Part shown: in pieces, positions 4,483-6,727 of the stretch
How the letters are laid out: every line of letters starts with the position of its first letter
Numbering within the stretch: position 1 is the stretch's first letter
From: Candidatus Nitrosopumilus sp.
Lineage (GTDB): Archaea > Thermoproteota > Nitrososphaeria > Nitrososphaerales > Nitrosopumilaceae
Reading direction: 5' to 3'
NCBI GenBank assembly: GCA_030637455.1
Contig: DAOWGL010000211.1
Span: 1-6,727, forward strand
Length of the DNA stretch: 6,727 bases
Program-made: the position numbers and the translations under genes
Notes under the pieces: generated by a model
Seen by the model: the letters and a program-made list of their open reading frames with translations, nothing else
The model's database searches: none
Told to the model about the DNA's origin: nothing

Positions 4483-4504
4483 TTAAATCGTTAATCCGAT
4501 TTAA
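4483..4504. repeat. 22-bp hyphenated palindrome overlapping a promoter (possible operator)
   Basis: TTAAATCG (4483-4490) and CGATTTAA (4497-4504) are perfect inverted repeats of 8 bp around a 6-bp spacer. Measured from the 50-aa gene's start at 4475, the palindrome covers -8 to -29 and so overlaps its TATA-like element. Its symmetry and size suit a dimeric DNA-binding regulator. It is 91 bp upstream of the uvrB start. Confidence 0.45.
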
Positions 4505-4506
4505 TA
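4499..4506 (-). promoter_or_regulatory. TATA-like element for the 50-aa gene
   Basis: On the minus strand this reads tattaaat, centred about 27 bp upstream of the ATG at 4475. It overlaps one arm of the palindrome, so a bound regulator could block TBP access. Confidence 0.4.
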
Positions 4507-4566
4507 CATTCTACTGTTTGAACTTTGTATCATGTTAACCATTTGTTTTATTTTGGTAATCGTTAG

Positions 4567-4574
4567 CTATAAGT
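4567..4574 (+). promoter_or_regulatory. TATA-like element for uvrB
   Basis: The element ctataagt is centred near 4570, 25 bp before the TTG at 4595. This spacing would place transcription initiation at the TTG itself. It supports a leaderless uvrB mRNA and the chosen start. Confidence 0.45.
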
Positions 4575-4594
4575 TCAGTTTTCAGGGATTGTAA

Positions 4595-6580
4595 TTGTTG
4601 GAACAAATCTTGAAATTTGAATTGGCATCCGATTATGTGCCTACAGGTGATCAACCCCAAGCTATTGATTCCTTAGTAAAAGGAGTACAGAAAGGAACTG
4701 TTCAAACATTACTTGGTGTAACTGGAAGTGGAAAGACATTTTCTGTAGCAAATGTAATTACTAGAACTGGAAAAAATACACTTGTCATTTCTCATAACAA
4801 AACTCTTGCAGCACAACTTTATTCAGAATTAAAGCAATTTTTTCCAAAAAACAATGTTGGCTACTTTGTATCATATTATGATTATTATCAGCCAGAAAGT
4901 TATCTTCCACAAACTGATACCTACATTGAAAAAGATACTCAAATTAATGAAAAAATTGAAAAATTGAGATTAGAAGCAACTGCGATGCTGCTATCAGGAG
5001 AACCTACAATCATTGTATCTACTGTATCATGTATCTATTCACTTGGAAATCCTCAAGATTGGGAAGATTTGGCTATCACATTAAACACTGGTGATGAGAT
5101 TAAACGAAGTGAAATTATTAGAAGATTTGTTGATGCAAGATATGAGCGAAATGATACTGAAGTAGCCCCTGGAAATTTTAGAGTTAAAGGGGATACGATA
5201 GATGTAACTCCTGCATATTCTGAAGATTTAGTTAGAATCTCTATGTTTGGGGATGAAGTAGAAAAAATTACTATTTTAGATCATGTTTCATTAAAAGAAA
5301 AAAAGAAAATATCTCAAATGAAAATTTATCCTGCAAAACATTATCTCATTGCAAAAGATGTTCGTAAAAAAGCTGTTAAATCAATTAGAGATGAATTGAA
5401 AAAACGTTTACCTGAATTAAATGAATTAGAAAAACAAAGACTTGAGATGAGAACAAAATATGATCTAGAAATGATTGAAGAGTTGGGGTATTGTTCTGGA
5501 ATTGAAAATTATTCCAGGCATTTTGATGGACGAAAAGCAGGTGAAAAAGCATTTTGTTTAATGGATTTTTTTGGTGATGATTATCTTTTAGTAATTGATG
5601 AATCTCATGTTACATTGCCACAACTCCATGGAATGTACAAGGGTGACCGTTCAAGAAAAAATGAATTAATCACATATGGCTTTAGATTGCCTAGTGCATT
5701 TGACAATCGCCCATTAAAATTTGAGGAATTTGAAAAATACATACAAAATACAATTTTTGTTTCAGCCACTCCTTCTGATTATGAAAAAAAGATTTCATCT
5801 CATATTGCTGAACAACTAGTACGGCCTACAGGATTACTTGATCCTCAAATTGAGATTAGACCTACAAAAGACCAGATGGATAATCTAATCAAAGAAATTA
5901 ACAAAAGGGCTGCCAACTCTGAGAGAGTCCTAGTTACTACTTTGACTAAACGTATGGCTGAAGATTTGGCAGAATATCTGTCAAAAAAACAAGTCAGGGT
6001 GAGATACATGCATTCTGAAATTGAAGGATTACAGAGAACTGAGATAATTAGGCAATTGCGATTGGGTGAGTTTGATGTGCTTGTGGGGATTAATCTTCTC
6101 CGTGAAGGGTTGGATATTCCTGAAGTTTCTCTAGTTGCAATTTTGGATGCAGATAAGGAAGGCTTTTTGAGAAATTTCACCAGTTTGATTCAAACGTGTG
6201 GTAGAGCTGCAAGAAATGTAAATGGAACTGTCATAATGTATGCTGATAACACAACCAAATCTATGAAAAATACAATGGATGAAACTAAACGTCGTAGAGA
6301 AAAACAAATGGAATACAATAAAGATCATAATATTACCCCTACCACAATTATCAAATCTGTTCCAGATCAAGAAGTTGCATTAGATGACTCTAAACTAAAA
6401 TCCACTCATGACCTTACTACGGAAATTATTGATTTGGATGCACAAATGAAAAAATATTCAGAAGAATTGGATTTTGAAGGTGCAATAGAATGCAGAGATA
6501 GAATAAAAAGATTAGAGAAGTGGTTTGATTGTAAAAGGTGTAGAAAAGAAATGAAAAATTCGTGGAGCACGTCATCATAA
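4595..6580 (+). CDS. uvrB: Excinuclease ABC subunit B (UvrB)
   Basis: UvrB is the damage-verifying helicase-like subunit of bacterial-type nucleotide excision repair. It is loaded by UvrA and hands damaged DNA to UvrC. All hallmarks are present in the 661-aa product: the family entry motif [13 protein letters not shown] (12-24); Walker A GVTGSGKT (41-48); the beta-hairpin that inserts between DNA strands, [25 protein letters not shown] (94-114); Walker B DESH (335-338); SATPSDYE (390-397, motif III); [13 protein letters not shown] (501-513); and QTCGRAARN (533-541, motif VI). The C-terminal UVR motif lies at about 606-642 ([19 protein letters not shown]). There is no ATG near the 5' end. An in-frame TAA precedes position 4595, so translation must use TTG 4595, 4598 or 4610. 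The TATA spacing favours 4595. Residues 643-661 lie beyond the normal UVR end and read into the uvrA start in another frame, so this tail may be an artefact of a frame error. Confidence 0.96.
   Translation: MLEQILKFELASDYVPTGDQPQAIDSLVKGVQKGTVQTLLGVTGSGKTFSVANVITRTGKNTLVISHNKTLAAQLYSELKQFFPKNNVGYFVSYYDYYQPESYLPQTDTYIEKDTQINEKIEKLRLEATAMLLSGEPTIIVSTVSCIYSLGNPQDWEDLAITLNTGDEIKRSEIIRRFVDARYERNDTEVAPGNFRVKGDTIDVTPAYSEDLVRISMFGDEVEKITILDHVSLKEKKKISQMKIYPAKHYLIAKDVRKKAVKSIRDELKKRLPELNELEKQRLEMRTKYDLEMIEELGYCSGIENYSRHFDGRKAGEKAFCLMDFFGDDYLLVIDESHVTLPQLHGMYKGDRSRKNELITYGFRLPSAFDNRPLKFEEFEKYIQNTIFVSATPSDYEKKISSHIAEQLVRPTGLLDPQIEIRPTKDQMDNLIKEINKRAANSERVLVTTLTKRMAEDLAEYLSKKQVRVRYMHSEIEGLQRTEIIRQLRLGEFDVLVGINLLREGLDIPEVSLVAILDADKEGFLRNFTSLIQTCGRAARNVNGTVIMYADNTTKSMKNTMDETKRRREKQMEYNKDHNITPTTIIKSVPDQEVALDDSKLKSTHDLTTEIIDLDAQMKKYSEELDFEGAIECRDRIKRLEKWFDCKRCRKEMKNSWSTSS
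6536..6540 (+). promoter_or_regulatory. Shine-Dalgarno-like site for uvrA
   Basis: AGGTG lies 10 nt upstream of the ATG at 6551 and is complementary to the CACCU of the archaeal 16S 3' end. It supports internal initiation of uvrA at 6551 from a uvrB-uvrA transcript. Confidence 0.4.
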
Positions 6581-6727
6581 TCTAAAGAATTTAGATATAG
6601 ATATTCCAAAAAATAAATTAGTTGTAATCAGTGGCTTATCTGGTTCAGGAAAGTCTACTTTGGCATTTGATACCATCTATGCTGAAGGGCAGAGACGATA
6701 TGTTGAATCACTTTCGTCTTATGCTCG
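6551..6727 (+). CDS. uvrA: Excinuclease ABC subunit A (UvrA), 5' end; frame disrupted at the start codon, runs off the right edge
   Basis: From 6555 the frame encodes [20 protein letters not shown], then [20 protein letters not shown] with Walker [10 protein letters not shown], then [18 protein letters not shown]. This is the unmistakable N-terminus of UvrA, the ABC-type ATPase that finds damage and recruits UvrB. In this frame a TGA lies immediately upstream (6552-6554), and no ATG, GTG or TTG occurs before the Walker A motif. The nearby ATG at 6551 is one base out of frame. If the A5 run at 6554-6558 were A4, the product would begin [10 protein letters not shown], a normal UvrA start with an AGGTG ribosome-binding site 10 nt upstream. 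I therefore start the gene at 6551 and flag an assembly indel, a real frameshift, or unusual initiation (ATT at 6558). It overlaps the end of uvrB as read, consistent with one operon. Confidence 0.88.

Noticed and set aside
4532..4594. A 20-codon ORF (MLTICFILVIVSYKFSFQGL) ending with TAA directly before the uvrB TTG start, in the same frame
   Set aside because: The TATA-like element for uvrB lies inside it, so it would not be on the main transcript. It has no ribosome-binding site, and UvrB homology begins after the stop. It is best read as chance rather than a leader peptide or a UvrB extension broken by a stop.
5845..6609. Minus-strand open frames across uvrB (5845-6180, 6131-6370, 6406-6609)
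   Set aside because: All are antisense to conserved UvrB helicase motifs and have no promoter of their own. They are shadows.
1..6727. Mobile elements, CRISPR array, tRNA/rRNA genes, toxin-antitoxin or phage-defence cassette
   Set aside because: I saw no transposase or integrase motifs, no regularly spaced repeats, no tRNA-like cloverleaf and no target-site duplications. The acidic/basic convergent pair at 2502-3143 recalls a toxin-antitoxin pair in charge only; convergent orientation argues against it.

Overview
The window looks like a piece of a low-GC ammonia-oxidising archaeal genome (Nitrososphaerota/Thaumarchaeota, Nitrosopumilus-like). The evidence is indirect. Codon use is AT-rich throughout, and most genes have a TATA-like element about 24-27 bp upstream of the start codon with little or no leader. 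The gene set also fits: a compact iron-type alcohol dehydrogenase, an F420/flavin luciferase-like oxidoreductase, a bacterial-type UvrB/UvrA pair, and several tiny charged proteins. No database search was possible, so the taxonomic call is an inference.

Layout. The left edge holds the 5' part of a glycerate 2-kinase-like gene on the minus strand. It diverges from a 314-aa iron-dependent alcohol dehydrogenase (+) across a 50-bp spacer that appears to carry one shared TATA element. A luciferase-like F420-type oxidoreductase (+) follows after an oligo-T terminator. From 2502 to 4475 the genes alternate in three convergent pairs: an acidic 77-aa protein (+) facing a 137-aa winged-helix-like basic protein (-); a 30-aa peptide (+) facing a 74-aa basic-tailed protein (-); and a 210-aa FMN split-barrel protein (+) facing a 50-aa charged peptide (-). 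The partners overlap by 6 nt or are separated by 2 and 35 nt. The divergent spacers between pairs carry back-to-back promoter elements.

The right third encodes full-length UvrB, probably leaderless from a TTG codon, followed immediately by the 5' end of uvrA. UvrB and UvrA belong to the same nucleotide excision repair system and should be co-transcribed. The uvrA reading frame has no usable start codon as written. Removing one A from an A5 run just after an ATG would restore a normal uvrA start, so this junction is the clearest anomaly in the window.

The metabolic genes on the left may act on small hydroxy- or semialdehyde acids (glycerate, malonic or tartronate semialdehyde), but their substrates cannot be fixed from sequence. 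I see no mobile element, CRISPR array, tRNA or rRNA, and no clear sign of a new defence or metabolic system. The least explained part is the small-gene block at 2500-4500.
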